The notes: generated by a model from the sequence alone, not told the origin. A stretch of DNA of 64,000 nt from Deinococcus aquaticus (GCF_028622095.1 NZ_CP115165.1:844001-908000); one strand, 5' to 3'; positions 1 through 9,345 are shown, numbered from the stretch's first letter. Numbers and translations are program-made.

Positions 1-514
1 CACGTTCCCGCGCGGCGAGCAGCACGTCGTCCAGCGAGTGCACGGGCGGCAGTGCGTCCGGCACGGGCACGCCCGCCGCGTGCAGGCGCGCGTGCGTGGC
101 GGGCTTGTCAAACATGGCCAGGATGTGGTCGCTGTGCTGCATCCGCCGGTGCGGGGGGGCCTGCGCCAGTCCAGCCTCCACCTCGCGCAGCACGGCACTG
201 AAGCCCGCGTACCACGCGCGCATCGGCGCGATCTCCCCCGCCGCCAGATCCGTAGGCACACCCCCGCCCCGCTCGATCAGGGCCCGCTCGGTGGGCAGGT
301 CCTCGCCCGGCGATTCCAGCCGCACGACCGTCCCGGGCCGCACGAGGTCCGGCAGCGCGGCCCGGCCCGCCAGCACGTCCAGGTACGACACCGTGCGGGC
401 GGGCGGCCAGCCCAGCCCGGCCAGGGTCGCCTGGAACGCCCGCGCGCGCCGTCCGTCCGGCGGGCCGATCAGCAGGACGTCCGGCCCGGCGCGGCCCGCA
501 CCCACGCGGCTCAC
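1..514 (-). CDS. STM4014 family protein, partial (C-terminus beyond window)
   Basis: The frame is open from a GTG at 514 to the window edge, so only the first 171 codons are visible. The GTG overlaps the TGA of the STM4015-family gene by 4 nt (GTGA), indicating translational coupling. The N-terminus reads VLLIGPPDGRRARAF, and near the window edge is MFDKPATHARLHAAGVPVP, a lysine-containing motif like those of ATP-grasp-type enzymes and of the STM4014 family. In Salmonella and other bacteria STM4014 and STM4015 are neighbours in an uncharacterised cluster; the adjacency here supports the call. The biochemical function is unknown. A catalytic role with nucleotide binding is inference. Confidence 0.7.
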   Translation of the reverse strand, partial: MSRVGAGRAGPDVLLIGPPDGRRARAFQATLAGLGWPPARTVSYLDVLAGRAALPDLVRPGTVVRLESPGEDLPTERALIERGGGVPTDLAAGEIAPMRAWYAGFSAVLREVEAGLAQAPPHRRMQHSDHILAMFDKPATHARLHAAGVPVPDALPPVHSLDDVLLAARER

Positions 515-1431
515 TCGCCCAGGGCTACGAACCGCCACTCTTCGTCGTCGTCCTGGCGGTCACTGGCGTCCACCTCGGGCGGCAGGGCCTCCAGCCGGGC
601 GACCATCTCGCCGCTCATGAAGTGGTGGGCGACATGCAGTTTCTTCAGGTTTCCCACGTGCTCACTGCCCAGCAGGGCCTGGGCGCCCTCGTCCGTCAGG
701 ACGCCCAGCGACAGGTCGAGTTCCTCCAGCGTGGCCGTGACGGGCGCGCTGGCGAGCACCTGCGCAATCTGATCCTGGTAGTCGCTGTTCTTCAGCCCCA
801 GGTACTTCAGACGCGGGAACAGCGTGCCGTCCAGCAGGGGCGTCAGGTCATCCACGCTGCTCGTCGCACCGTAATTGTCGGTGCCCAGGAACAGTTCCAG
901 GTGCTCCAGCGCGGGCAGGTCCGCCGTCATGACCTGCCGCACCACCGAGGCGTCCAGCCCGCCGGTCTGGATGATCAGGTGCCGGAGTTCCGGCAGGTGC
1001 AGTGGCCCGAGGCTCAGTTCGTTGCCGCCCCGCACACCCAGATGCGTCAGGCGCGGGTACGCGGCCAGCACGGGCGACAGGTCCCCGTTCGTGATCCACG
1101 AGAGCTCGGATTCCTCTGAGGTGATGTCGTTGATGAACAGCACCCGCAGGTTGGGCAGGGCCCCGTGCGCAGCGGTCAGGGCCTGGATCATGGCGTCAGG
1201 CGACGAGCCGGACGAGACCTCCTCGTCCCACATGCCCACCACCAGTCCGCGCGTGGCTTCCACGCCCGGCAATGCCAGGAACGCGCTCAGTTTGTCCGTC
1301 CACGAGCCGCCCTCGTCCCAGTCCACCGACAGGCGCACCATGGTCGTCGCGGGGTCCGGCAGGGGATCGCCGGGATTCCACGGCTGCACGCGAAGGTCAC
1401 CGAACCCGGTCAGATGCTCGTAGATGGCCAT
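511..1431 (-). CDS. STM4015 family leucine-rich-repeat-like protein
   Basis: 306 residues with an N-terminal MAIYEHLTGFGDLRVQPW segment and a middle part made of repeated leucine-rich units (LPNLRVLFI, YPRLTHLGV, LPELRHLII, LPALEHLELF, FPRLKYLGL, TLEELDLSL, NLKKLHV), typical of STM4015-family proteins. LRR units suggest a protein-protein interaction role; no catalytic motif is visible and the function is unknown. The ATG at 1431 is preceded by TACACT six nt upstream, giving a likely leaderless transcript, so it probably has its own promoter although the histidine phosphatase gene ends only 25 nt upstream. It overlaps the STM4014-like gene downstream by 4 nt. Confidence 0.8.
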   Translation of the reverse strand: MAIYEHLTGFGDLRVQPWNPGDPLPDPATTMVRLSVDWDEGGSWTDKLSAFLALPGVEATRGLVVGMWDEEVSSGSSPDAMIQALTAAHGALPNLRVLFINDITSEESELSWITNGDLSPVLAAYPRLTHLGVRGGNELSLGPLHLPELRHLIIQTGGLDASVVRQVMTADLPALEHLELFLGTDNYGATSSVDDLTPLLDGTLFPRLKYLGLKNSDYQDQIAQVLASAPVTATLEELDLSLGVLTDEGAQALLGSEHVGNLKKLHVAHHFMSGEMVARLEALPPEVDASDRQDDDEEWRFVALGE

Positions 1432-1437
1432 ACCCGG

Positions 1438-1443
1438 AGTGTA
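1438..1443 (-). promoter_or_regulatory. leaderless -10 element of the STM4015-family gene
   Basis: TACACT with a 6-nt gap to the ATG at 1431 fits the TANNNT motif of Deinococcus leaderless promoters. Confidence 0.55.
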
Positions 1444-1456
1444 CCCAGTGAACGGT

Positions 1457-2107
1457 TCAGGGGAGCGGCAAATGTGGCGTGAGGTTCGCGCCGGTCACGT
1501 AGGCGGTATGGCTGCCCCGGCTCAGGCGCAGCGTGGCGAAGGCCGTGTCGCCGAACGCGAACCAGCCGCGCTGCATGCCGAGCAGTTCGCGTAGCAGGCT
1601 GTTGCCGAAGCCGCCGTGCGTGACGAGCAGCACGCGCTGGCCGCCGCCATTCCACACGAGTTCCAGGGCGTGCAGGGCGCGGGCGCGGATCGCCGCCTGG
1701 GATTCGCCGCCCTGCGCCGTGAAGGGGTCGAGGTCGTGCCGGAACGCCGGGATGGGGTACCGCTCCAGCGCCTCCTCGCGGCCCATTCCGGCCAGGGGAC
1801 CGTTGTCCCACTCGCGCAGCAGGTCCGTGGGTGTCAGGGGGACGCCCAGTGCGTCCGTGACGATGCGGGCCGTGCCGTGCGCCCGCTGGAGCGTCGAACA
1901 GTACGCCCGGTCGAAGCCCGGCGGGTCCGCCGTCCAGTACGCGGCCAGCGCGGCGGCCTGCGCCTCGCCTTCCGGGTTCAGGGGGCTGTCGTAGCGGCCC
2001 TCGTGCACGTTCTCGTCGTCGGCGCGGCTGCGGCCGTGGCGCAGGACGGTCAGGTGCAGGGCGTCTGTCCTGGGGGCGTCGGTCTTTTGCGGGGTCTCTG
2101 GGGTCAT
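1457..2107 (-). CDS. histidine phosphatase family protein
   Basis: 216-residue phosphoglycerate-mutase-like phosphatase. The phosphohistidine motif LRHGRSR lies at residues 22-28, and the second catalytic His is in [10 protein letters not shown] near residue 160; the acidic segment [17 protein letters not shown] follows the family pattern. Substrate cannot be read from sequence: such enzymes act on phospho-sugars, nucleotides or alpha-ribazole phosphate. It is the last gene of a chain in which every junction is a 4-nt overlap; its ATG (2107) overlaps the TGA of the NUDIX-methyltransferase gene. The neighbourhood (two NUDIX domains, a deaminase fold) suggests nucleotide or nucleoside metabolism, which is inference. 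Confidence 0.85.
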   Translation of the reverse strand: MTPETPQKTDAPRTDALHLTVLRHGRSRADDENVHEGRYDSPLNPEGEAQAAALAAYWTADPPGFDRAYCSTLQRAHGTARIVTDALGVPLTPTDLLREWDNGPLAGMGREEALERYPIPAFRHDLDPFTAQGGESQAAIRARALHALELVWNGGGQRVLLVTHGGFGNSLLRELLGMQRGWFAFGDTAFATLRLSRGSHTAYVTGANLTPHLPLP

Positions 2108-3060
2108 GAGGTCCTCACGGCCAGCAGCACGCGTTCGCGGCGACTGACTTCCAGTTCGGTGCAGGTCAGCTGCGGGTGGGTGAACAGCGCGTCCCGCAGC
2201 GGGTCGCCCGCATGCCGGTCGGGCGACATGAAAGCGGGCGGGCTGAAGTTATCCATGCTCAGCGTCCCGCCGGGCTTCAGGGCGCGGGCCAGGGCGTCCG
2301 GGTCGGTTTTTGCGGCGGCACAGTCCGCGAAGATCAGGTCGAACGGTCCCTCGCGCAGTGCGTCCGTCCAGTCGCCCGGCTGCACGCGGGCGCGGGGGTC
2401 GGCGTTCAGCACGTCACGGGCTGCTCCGGCGCGCGCGGGGTCGGCCTCCACGGTCAGGAGGTGGGCGGCGCGGTCCAGGCCCGCCAGGAGCCACGCCGCG
2501 CCCACGCCGGTTCCCGTCCCGAGTTCCAGCACCTGCCCGCCGGGGCGCGTGGCCGCCAGGGTCCGCGGCAGTCGGCCCGTTTCGGGCGAGCAGGAATCCC
2601 TGAACGCCAGTCGGGCGGCCTGCTCCTGTGCGAGCCACACCAGCGCCGGGGCTTCCAGGTGCGGGGGCGTCTCGCCGCGCGCGGCCAGCACCTCGCGGAT
2701 CTGGAGGTCGTTCGCCCACGGCAGCGAACGCGGGTTAACCCAGGTCACGGGGCGGCCCTCCGGGCTGGGTTCCAGGTGCTTCAGGCGCAGCGGGACGCAC
2801 CCGCTGTCGCCGGGCAGCATCACGGCCTCGCCCGCCACCCCGCCCACCACCTCGGCGTGCGCTTCGGCTTCCTCCCACGCCTCACGCACCGCCGCCTGCT
2901 GTGGGGTCTCGCCCGGGTGAATACCGCCGCCCGGCAGGGTCCACCCGCCCCACTCCAGACCCGTCATCAGCACGAAGCCGTCCTCACGCTCGATCCACGC
3001 GCAGGCGCGGCCCACGCGGTCCAGGCCCGGCGACAGGTTCAGGAACGCGGGGCGGCTCAT
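2104..3060 (-). CDS. NUDIX hydrolase fused to a class I SAM methyltransferase
   Basis: 318 residues, two domains. The N-terminal NUDIX domain carries the box at residues 45-67 (GGIHPGE, then REAWEEAEA); the penultimate consensus Gly is Glu66, a mild deviation, while the catalytic glutamates remain. The C-terminal half has an AdoMet-binding motif [14 protein letters not shown] (about 175-190), an acidic residue after strand 2 (LTVEADP) and FDLIFADCA, as in O-methyltransferases. The N-terminus ([15 protein letters not shown]) closely resembles that of the stand-alone NUDIX gene two positions upstream, so the NUDIX parts look like duplicates. Both gene junctions are ATGA overlaps. The pairing of phosphohydrolase and methyltransferase in one chain is unusual; substrate unknown. 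Confidence 0.85.
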   Translation of the reverse strand: MSRPAFLNLSPGLDRVGRACAWIEREDGFVLMTGLEWGGWTLPGGGIHPGETPQQAAVREAWEEAEAHAEVVGGVAGEAVMLPGDSGCVPLRLKHLEPSPEGRPVTWVNPRSLPWANDLQIREVLAARGETPPHLEAPALVWLAQEQAARLAFRDSCSPETGRLPRTLAATRPGGQVLELGTGTGVGAAWLLAGLDRAAHLLTVEADPARAGAARDVLNADPRARVQPGDWTDALREGPFDLIFADCAAAKTDPDALARALKPGGTLSMDNFSPPAFMSPDRHAGDPLRDALFTHPQLTCTELEVSRRERVLLAVRTS

Positions 3061-3695
3061 GCCAGCACCGCCAGCGCCTCGGCCAGCGGGGCGTGGCGCG
3101 CACGCAGGGCCGCCAGGGTGCCGGAGGCGTGCAGGGCGGCCACGGCGTGAATGTCGTCCCGGTACTCGTGGAAGGCGTCGTAGAGGTTCCCGCCGGGTAC
3201 GGTCGTCACAGGGGGCTGATCATTCAGGAAGCCCGCCCAGGCCAGCCGGAGCGCGGCGCGCTGCACGTCCAGGGGCGCGCGGCCCACGCGGATGCCCTTT
3301 CTCGACACGTACGGGTCGTCGGTCAGCAGGCGCGTGCAGCCGGCCCAGGGGTCGGGCGCAGCGTACTCCAGGGCGCGCAGGCCACTCATGGCGACCGCTC
3401 CGGCGCACTGCGGGCAGGGTTGCACGGTGGTCAGGACCGTCCAGCCGTAACAGTCGGGGCGCGGCACGTCCCGCAGGTCCAGCAGCGCGTTGATTCCCGC
3501 GTGTGCCAGATCATGCCCGCTGATCACGCCGCCCTCCGCGCCGCGCGGCTCGCCCAGGCGATTGCGGCCCCGCGCGATCACGTGCCCGTCCGCGTCGACC
3601 ACGCACGCCCCGATGGCGTACGACCCGGCGCAGTAGGCGTCCCAGGCTTCCTGAAGCGCCGCGTTCCAGCCGGCCGACAGGCCAGCCGGCGTCAC
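3057..3695 (-). CDS. cytidine/tRNA-deaminase-fold protein with missing catalytic Glu
   Basis: 212 residues from a GTG at 3695 that overlaps the stop of the upstream NUDIX gene (GTGA); an ATG further upstream (3752) would overlap that gene deeply and is not preferred. The deaminase fold is shown by AIGACVVDADGHVIARGRN, the zinc motif HAGINALL (65-72) and PCPQCAGA (93-100). The motif normally reads HAE, in which Glu shuttles the proton; here codon 67 is GGA (Gly), one base from GAA. The two Cys and one His zinc ligands are retained. Either this is a pseudoenzyme or the base is a mutation or sequencing error. It lies between two NUDIX genes in the same overlapping operon. Confidence 0.75.
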   Translation of the reverse strand: MTPAGLSAGWNAALQEAWDAYCAGSYAIGACVVDADGHVIARGRNRLGEPRGAEGGVISGHDLAHAGINALLDLRDVPRPDCYGWTVLTTVQPCPQCAGAVAMSGLRALEYAAPDPWAGCTRLLTDDPYVSRKGIRVGRAPLDVQRAALRLAWAGFLNDQPPVTTVPGGNLYDAFHEYRDDIHAVAALHASGTLAALRARHAPLAEALAVLA

Positions 3696-4096
3696 AGCCA
3701 GCCTCGCTGGCGCAGGATCTCCAGTGCCGGGGCAAGCTGGTAGTCGTCGCACCAGGGGGCCACAGCAGGGTCCACCCAGACGTGCTCGCGCCCTTCCGGG
3801 CTGGGTTCCTGTCGGTGCAGGCGCGCCAGGAAGATCACGCTGGTCACGCCGTTGTGGGGCGAGGTGACCTCGAAGGGTTCACCGTCCACGGTGACGTGCG
3901 CGCCCGCTTCCTCCCAGGCTTCGCGGGCAGCGGCCTGGGCGGGCGTCTCGCCGGGTTCGATGCCGCCGCCCGGCAGGGTCCAGCGCCCGCCGGACGTGCC
4001 GGTCAGCAGGACCTGTCCGGCGTGCAGGACGCACACGCAGGCGCGTCCGGTGCGTTCCAGGCCCGGTGAAAGGTTCACGCGCCCGGTGCCGTTCAC
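3692..4096 (-). CDS. NUDIX hydrolase
   Basis: 134 residues when started at the GTG at 4096, which overlaps the TGA of the GGDEF gene (GTGA) exactly as at the other junctions of this operon; an upstream ATG at 4255 would run through that gene. A full NUDIX box lies at residues 44-66 (GGIEPGE plus REAWEEAGA), and the preceding segment RWTLPGGG is typical. NUDIX enzymes hydrolyse nucleoside diphosphates linked to another moiety, often damaged or dangerous nucleotides; Deinococcus genomes are rich in them. Its N-terminus ([15 protein letters not shown]) matches the NUDIX half of the fusion protein encoded two genes downstream. Confidence 0.88.
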   Translation of the reverse strand: MNGTGRVNLSPGLERTGRACVCVLHAGQVLLTGTSGGRWTLPGGGIEPGETPAQAAAREAWEEAGAHVTVDGEPFEVTSPHNGVTSVIFLARLHRQEPSPEGREHVWVDPAVAPWCDDYQLAPALEILRQRGWL

Positions 4097-4701
4097 AGTT
4101 CGCCCCGGTTCTTCTCGATCAGGTCGTCCACGGCTTCGCGCAGCAGGCTGGCCTCGGTGCGGCCGAGTGCGCCGCTCAGCTTGGTAAGGCGGTCGAGCTG
4201 GCTTTTGCTGTAGTAGTTGCTCTTGAGGACCATCTTGCTTTCCACGTAGATGCACGCCCGGGCGCGGCCTTCGCGTTTGGCGCGCAGCAGGGCTTCCTCG
4301 GCGGCGCGGTACAGGTCGGCGTAGATGGTGGCGTGGGCGGGGCGGGAGGCGAGGCCGACGCTGAGGCCCAGGCTCTTGGGCCAGTGGGGGTCGCGGTGGA
4401 TATGAAAGTGCTTGATAACCTCGTCGAGGAGGATCAGGGCGGTTTCGGCGGCGGTTTCTGGGAGCAGGCAGGCGTACTCGTCACCGCCGATGCGGCCGAT
4501 GACGCTGCCGGAGGGGAGGCTGCCGGAGAGCAGGCGTTCCACGCCGCGCAGGACGCGGTCGCCTTCGCTGTGGCCCAGGGTGTCGTTCAGGGTCTTGAAG
4601 TGGTCGAGGTCCAGGACGGCGAGGGTGAGGGGGGCGGCGCCGAGGGCGTCGAAGGCGTCCTCAAAGGCGTTGCGGGACAGGATGGCGGGGCGTGCAGCCA
4701 T
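4093..4701 (-). CDS. GGDEF (diguanylate cyclase) domain fused to ribbon-helix-helix domain
   Basis: 202 residues. Residues 1-150 form a GGDEF domain: [10 protein letters not shown] (31-40) and [11 protein letters not shown] (69-79). The signature is GGDEY, with the residues needed for GTP and metal binding present; no RxxD inhibitory site precedes it. Residues 157-197 ([17 protein letters not shown], then [16 protein letters not shown]) look like a ribbon-helix-helix DNA-binding domain. The combination suggests a c-di-GMP enzyme or sensor that binds DNA, which is inference. An AGGAGG Shine-Dalgarno (4711-4716) sits 9 nt before the ATG. It heads the operon and diverges from groESL, sharing its regulatory region. 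Confidence 0.75.
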   Translation of the reverse strand: MAARPAILSRNAFEDAFDALGAAPLTLAVLDLDHFKTLNDTLGHSEGDRVLRGVERLLSGSLPSGSVIGRIGGDEYACLLPETAAETALILLDEVIKHFHIHRDPHWPKSLGLSVGLASRPAHATIYADLYRAAEEALLRAKREGRARACIYVESKMVLKSNYYSKSQLDRLTKLSGALGRTEASLLREAVDDLIEKNRGEL

Positions 4702-4776
4702 GCGGGTAGTCCTCCTGGGGCGGGGGGGGGCGGGGCGTGCCGGGGCGCTGGGTTGGGGGCGTATGTTCCACTTACA

Positions 4777-4804
4777 TATATACGTTGCACCTATGAGATG
4801 GCAA
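4777..4804 (-). promoter_or_regulatory. sigma70-type promoter of the GGDEF-RHH operon
   Basis: On the minus strand TTGCCA (4804-4799) and TATATA (4782-4777) are 16 nt apart, giving a leader of about 65-70 nt with a good Shine-Dalgarno. Confidence 0.5.
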
Positions 4805-4818
4805 GCGCATATGCGCTT
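4803..4818. promoter_or_regulatory. 16-bp perfect palindrome between the divergent GGDEF-RHH and groES promoters
   Basis: AAGCGCATATGCGCTT is its own reverse complement and overlaps the -35 of the GGDEF-RHH promoter. It looks like an operator for a dimeric regulator. The RHH domain of the adjacent gene product is one candidate binder (inference). Confidence 0.5.
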
Positions 4819-4835
4819 TGCGCGTGCTGGCGCAC

Positions 4836-4856
4836 CTTGAGCGCATCACACTCAAA
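4836..4856. promoter_or_regulatory. HAIR-like inverted repeat (HspR operator) upstream of groES
   Basis: CTTGAGC, seven bases, then ACTCAAA, matching the HspR-associated inverted repeat CTTGAGT-N7-ACTCAAG in 12 of 14 positions. It ends 17 nt before the groES -35. HspR is an established repressor of chaperone genes in actinobacteria and D. radiodurans; its use at this promoter is inferred. Confidence 0.7.
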
Positions 4857-4873
4857 TTGTCGGATTCCCCAAC

Positions 4874-4903
4874 TTGACATTTTTGTCACTTCGGGCCTAG
4901 GAT
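4874..4903 (+). promoter_or_regulatory. groESL promoter
   Basis: TTGACA (4874-4879) and TAGGAT (4898-4903) separated by 18 nt. The predicted start near 4910 leaves a leader of about 75 nt before groES. Confidence 0.65.
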
Positions 4904-4983
4904 TGCGTGCGGAACGGCAAAAAACAGTCGGAGGCATCCGGCACGCCGAAGCTCCACACCCCACATTCACAGGAGGACACAAC

Positions 4984-5271
4984 ATGCTGAAACCCTTAGG
5001 TGACCGCGTTCTGGTTGAAATCATCGAGGAAGCCGAGCAGAAGACTGCCGGCGGCCTGTACGTCCCCGACACCGCCAAAGAGAAAAGCCAGCGCGGCAAG
5101 GTCGTCGCCGTCGGCAGCGGCAAGGTCCTCGACAACGGCACCCGCATTGCCCTCGACGTGAAAGAAGGCGACACCGTCTACTTCGCCAAGTACGGCGGCA
5201 CCGAAGTCAGCCTCGAAGGCAAGAACTACTCCATCCTCGCCGAACGCGACATCCTCGCCATCGTCGAGTAA
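4984..5271 (+). CDS. groES: co-chaperonin GroES
   Basis: 95 residues, the usual length for GroES (Cpn10), the heptameric lid that caps GroEL and encloses folding substrates in the cytosol. Recognised by [12 protein letters not shown] at the start, the mobile-loop region [17 protein letters not shown], and the core [10 protein letters not shown] with [23 protein letters not shown] at 4971-4976 is well placed before the ATG. It is followed by groEL after 147 nt containing a hairpin-rich repeat, so the two are probably cotranscribed from the promoter at 4874-4903. The HAIR-like repeat suggests heat-shock control by HspR. Confidence 0.98.
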   Translation: MLKPLGDRVLVEIIEEAEQKTAGGLYVPDTAKEKSQRGKVVAVGSGKVLDNGTRIALDVKEGDTVYFAKYGGTEVSLEGKNYSILAERDILAIVE

Positions 5272-5281
5272 AGCGCCCGCC

Positions 5282-5337
5282 GACTGAGGCCTCACCCCTC
5301 AGTCAGCGGCGCTGACCGCTCCCCTCAAAGCGGAGCC
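5282..5337 (+). repeat. hairpin-rich intergenic repeat between groES and groEL (family A copy 1)
   Basis: Three consecutive inverted repeats: GACTGAGG/CCTCAGTC (5282-5289, 5297-5304), TCAGC/GCTGA, and GCTCC/GGAGC. The core CAGTCAGC...CGCTGAC then CTCCCCTCAAA recurs at 28121-28160 and 28570-28606. With no T-run it is not a strong terminator; it may act as an attenuator or RNA-processing site between the two genes. Confidence 0.65.
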
Positions 5338-5370
5338 AAACCCCAACCTCATCCCACTCAACAGGCGTGA

Positions 5371-7053
<1,683 letters not shown>

Positions 7054-7128
7054 CCAAGAGCAAGCACTCCTGCGTAAATTGGTCAAGGAAGACGAGGGGC
7101 CGCCCCCGAGTCTGAGGCCACCAAACGC

Positions 7129-7159
7129 AAGCCGCCCATCCGAAAAGGTGGGCGGCTTT
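7129..7159 (+). terminator. intrinsic terminator after groEL
   Basis: AAGCCGCCCA (7129-7138) pairs with TGGGCGGCTT (7149-7158) across a 10-nt loop, followed by a short T run. Confidence 0.75.
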
Positions 7160-7255
7160 CAGCTGTGGCTGGGGCGTCATGCTCCGGCTTTCCCCGTCTG
7201 TCGTGCTGCTGAGGTCTGCCTGCCTGTGAGCGCCGGGGGCGGTAATCTGCCGTTC

Positions 7256-7811
7256 ATGTCGCCGCCGTTGTCGCCCCTGCTGCTGATCGTGTCGGGTCTG
7301 CCCGCCTCTGGAAAATCCACACTGGGCGCGCGACTGGCAGAGGCGCTGAGCGTGCCGTTCGTGACGAAGGACGAGTACAAGGCGCTGCTGCTGGCCCGCC
7401 TGCCGGGGCTGGAGCGTGCCGTGTCGGGACCGCTGAGCTTCGACCTGATGTGGCACGTGGCGGGCGTGACGCTGGCGGCGGGGGCAGACACGCTGCTGGA
7501 AACGCATTTCTACCGGGGCGTGAGCGAGAAGCACATCCTGACCCTGGCAGCGGCGCACGGAGCGAGGGTCGCGCAGGTGTTCTGCCACGCGCCGCTGACC
7601 GTGTTGCAGGCCCGGCACGACGCGCGGGTGGCGTCGGGACGGCGGCCGGGCATTGATCTGCCGATGGAGTACGCGGCCCTGCCGGATCACTGGTGTCATG
7701 AACCGCTGGATCTGGGAAGCGCGCCGTGCCTGACGGTGGACACTACCGGGGGGGGACGTACTGCCCGGCGTGCTGGCTTGGCTGGCGAACCTCCCTCGCG
7801 GGGTGGAATGA
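7256..7811 (+). pseudogene. AAA-family P-loop kinase, apparently frameshifted at a G8 tract
   Basis: From ATG 7256 the protein begins MSPPLSPLLLIVSGLPASGKST, with a Walker A motif at residues 14-22, and continues as a small kinase-like ATPase (FVTKDEYKALL, LETHFYRGVSEKH). At 7748-7755 there is a run of eight G. As written, the frame continues to 8194 antisense to benE with no family-like sequence. With seven G the frame reads DVLPGVLAWLANLPRGVE and stops at 7809-7811, three bases before a terminator. That strongly suggests the intact gene has G7, so this is a frameshift, a phase-variable tract, or a sequencing error. Substrate unknown. Confidence 0.8.
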
Positions 7812-7813
7812 GG

Positions 7814-7838
7814 AAAGCCACCGCGTGGGTGGCTTTCT
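7814..7838 (+). terminator. intrinsic terminator after the frameshifted kinase gene
   Basis: AAAGCCACC (7814-7822) pairs with GGTGGCTTT (7828-7836). Its position just after the stop of the restored frame supports the G7 reading. Confidence 0.65.
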
Positions 7839-8007
7839 GGGGGATCAGGGGGGCCGGTGTGACCGGCCTCTGCCGCTGTTCGCGCGCCCGTGTTTTTGTG
7901 ACTCCTAGAGGTGGGCGCCTCCCTCAAGTGCATTCATGTACAACGTGGACTGCACTGCACGATCCTTTCAGATCAGAAGGGAAGTGTACCAGTCCTTCGG
8001 CCTGCTG

Positions 8008-9240
8008 TCAAGTGGGCGGGGCGTGTTCTGTTTTCAGCGGAGCGCGGGGGACGACGCGGCGCTGCTCGGTCCAGTGGACGGCCAGTCCGGCCAGAATGCC
8101 CCAGAAGGCCGCCCCGATCCCCAGCGGCGTGATCCCGCTGAGCGTCACGAGCAGCACCACGGGCGCGGCCAGTTGCCCTGCCGCCGCGCCCTGAAAGGCC
8201 CCCTGGAGGCTGCTGCCCACAGCGGACAGCAGGGCCAGCCCGGCCAGCGCGGCAATGGCCTGCGCGGGCAGGATCCCCATCAGGTGCAGGAACGTCCCGG
8301 CGAACAGGCCCACGCCAATGTTGAACACCCCGGCCCACACGGCGGCCGTGTAGCGCCGCTGCGCGTCCGGGTGCGCCTCGGGGCCGCTGACGATGTTGGC
8401 CAGCAGCGCGCCCAGCGTCAGGTTGTGGCAGCCGGCGAACGCAGCCGCCACGCTGGCCACCCCGCAGGCCCGCAGGATCGGCCCCGGCGCGGGCTCGTAC
8501 CCGTTGGTTTTCAGCACGCCGAACCCCGGCACGAACTGCCCCGTGAAGGCCAGCAGCGTCAGCGGCAGCGCGAGGTTCAGGGTGGCGTGCAGGCTGAAAG
8601 CAGGCATCACGAACTCCGGGCGGGTCAGGGCCAGCGCCACGGGGGCCGGGTGCCACAGGTTCAGGGCGGCGCTGGCGATCACGCCGACCAGCAGCACGCC
8701 CGCCACCGCCCAGCGCGGCGCGAGTTGCCGCAACGCGAAGTACGTGAGGATCATCACGCCCACCAGCGCCGGGGTCTCCCCGAACGCCTGCAGGGCCCGG
8801 AACCCGAACGGCAGCAGAATCGCGGCGTTCAGCGCGGCCGCCAGCGGCGCAGGGATGCCCTGTAACGCCCGCGTCAGGGGGCCGAAGGTGCCCAGCAGCA
8901 CAACCAGCACCCCGCTGGTGATGAATGCCCCGACCGCCTCCGGAAAGGGAATGCCGGGCAGCGCCGTCACCAGGAACGCGATCCCCGGCGTACTCCAGGT
9001 GATCAGGACCGGCATGCGCGTCCTGAGGCTCAGCAGAATGCCGGTCAGGCCCGCCAGCAGCGCGTGCGCCCACAACCACGACATGGCCGCGCCGTCACTC
9101 AGGTGCGCGGCCTGCGCGACCGAGTAGATCAGCACGTTCGGCCCGGCCCAGCCGATCAGCATGGTGATCAGGCCACTGAGAACCGCGCCGGAATTGGAAT
9201 CCTGCCAGAACGAACGGGACGGGGCGGGCATAACGGTCAT
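8008..9240 (-). CDS. benE: BenE-family benzoate/H+ symporter-like transporter
   Basis: 410 residues, almost entirely hydrophobic with about 11-12 predicted membrane segments, as in the BenE family of proton-coupled aromatic acid transporters. Recognisable pieces are SGLITMLIGWAGPN near the N-terminus, LITWSTPGIAFLV, GCHNLTLGALLANIVSGPEAHPD and VGSSLQGA. The substrate is not certain: many BenE paralogues lie outside benzoate pathways and no aromatic degradation genes are nearby. It diverges from a MocR-type regulator, and three copies of TGGCCCACC lie between them, so regulation by that protein is likely. The ATG at 9240 has CAGACT 7 nt upstream. Confidence 0.85.
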   Translation of the reverse strand: MTVMPAPSRSFWQDSNSGAVLSGLITMLIGWAGPNVLIYSVAQAAHLSDGAAMSWLWAHALLAGLTGILLSLRTRMPVLITWSTPGIAFLVTALPGIPFPEAVGAFITSGVLVVLLGTFGPLTRALQGIPAPLAAALNAAILLPFGFRALQAFGETPALVGVMILTYFALRQLAPRWAVAGVLLVGVIASAALNLWHPAPVALALTRPEFVMPAFSLHATLNLALPLTLLAFTGQFVPGFGVLKTNGYEPAPGPILRACGVASVAAAFAGCHNLTLGALLANIVSGPEAHPDAQRRYTAAVWAGVFNIGVGLFAGTFLHLMGILPAQAIAALAGLALLSAVGSSLQGAFQGAAAGQLAAPVVLLVTLSGITPLGIGAAFWGILAGLAVHWTEQRRVVPRAPLKTEHAPPT

Positions 9241-9262
9241 GCCCCACAGTCTGCGCGGTCAA

Positions 9263-9327
9263 TGGCCCACCCGGCAGTGGCAATGGCCCCCCGAATGGCC
9301 CACCAGCCACCCCGCCAGTGGCCCACC
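9263..9327. promoter_or_regulatory. direct-repeat operator between benE and the MocR gene
   Basis: TGGCCCACC occurs at 9263-9271, 9296-9304 and 9319-9327, with a near copy TGGCCCCCC at 9284-9292. MocR/GntR regulators commonly bind direct repeats in divergent promoters; binding by the adjacent gene product is inferred. Confidence 0.55.
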
Positions 9328-9345
9328 CCTACCCGGCCACAGCAG

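Noticed and set aside
7812..8194. C-terminal extension of the kinase as read with eight G
   Set aside because: Low-quality sequence antisense to benE, removed when the tract is read as G7.
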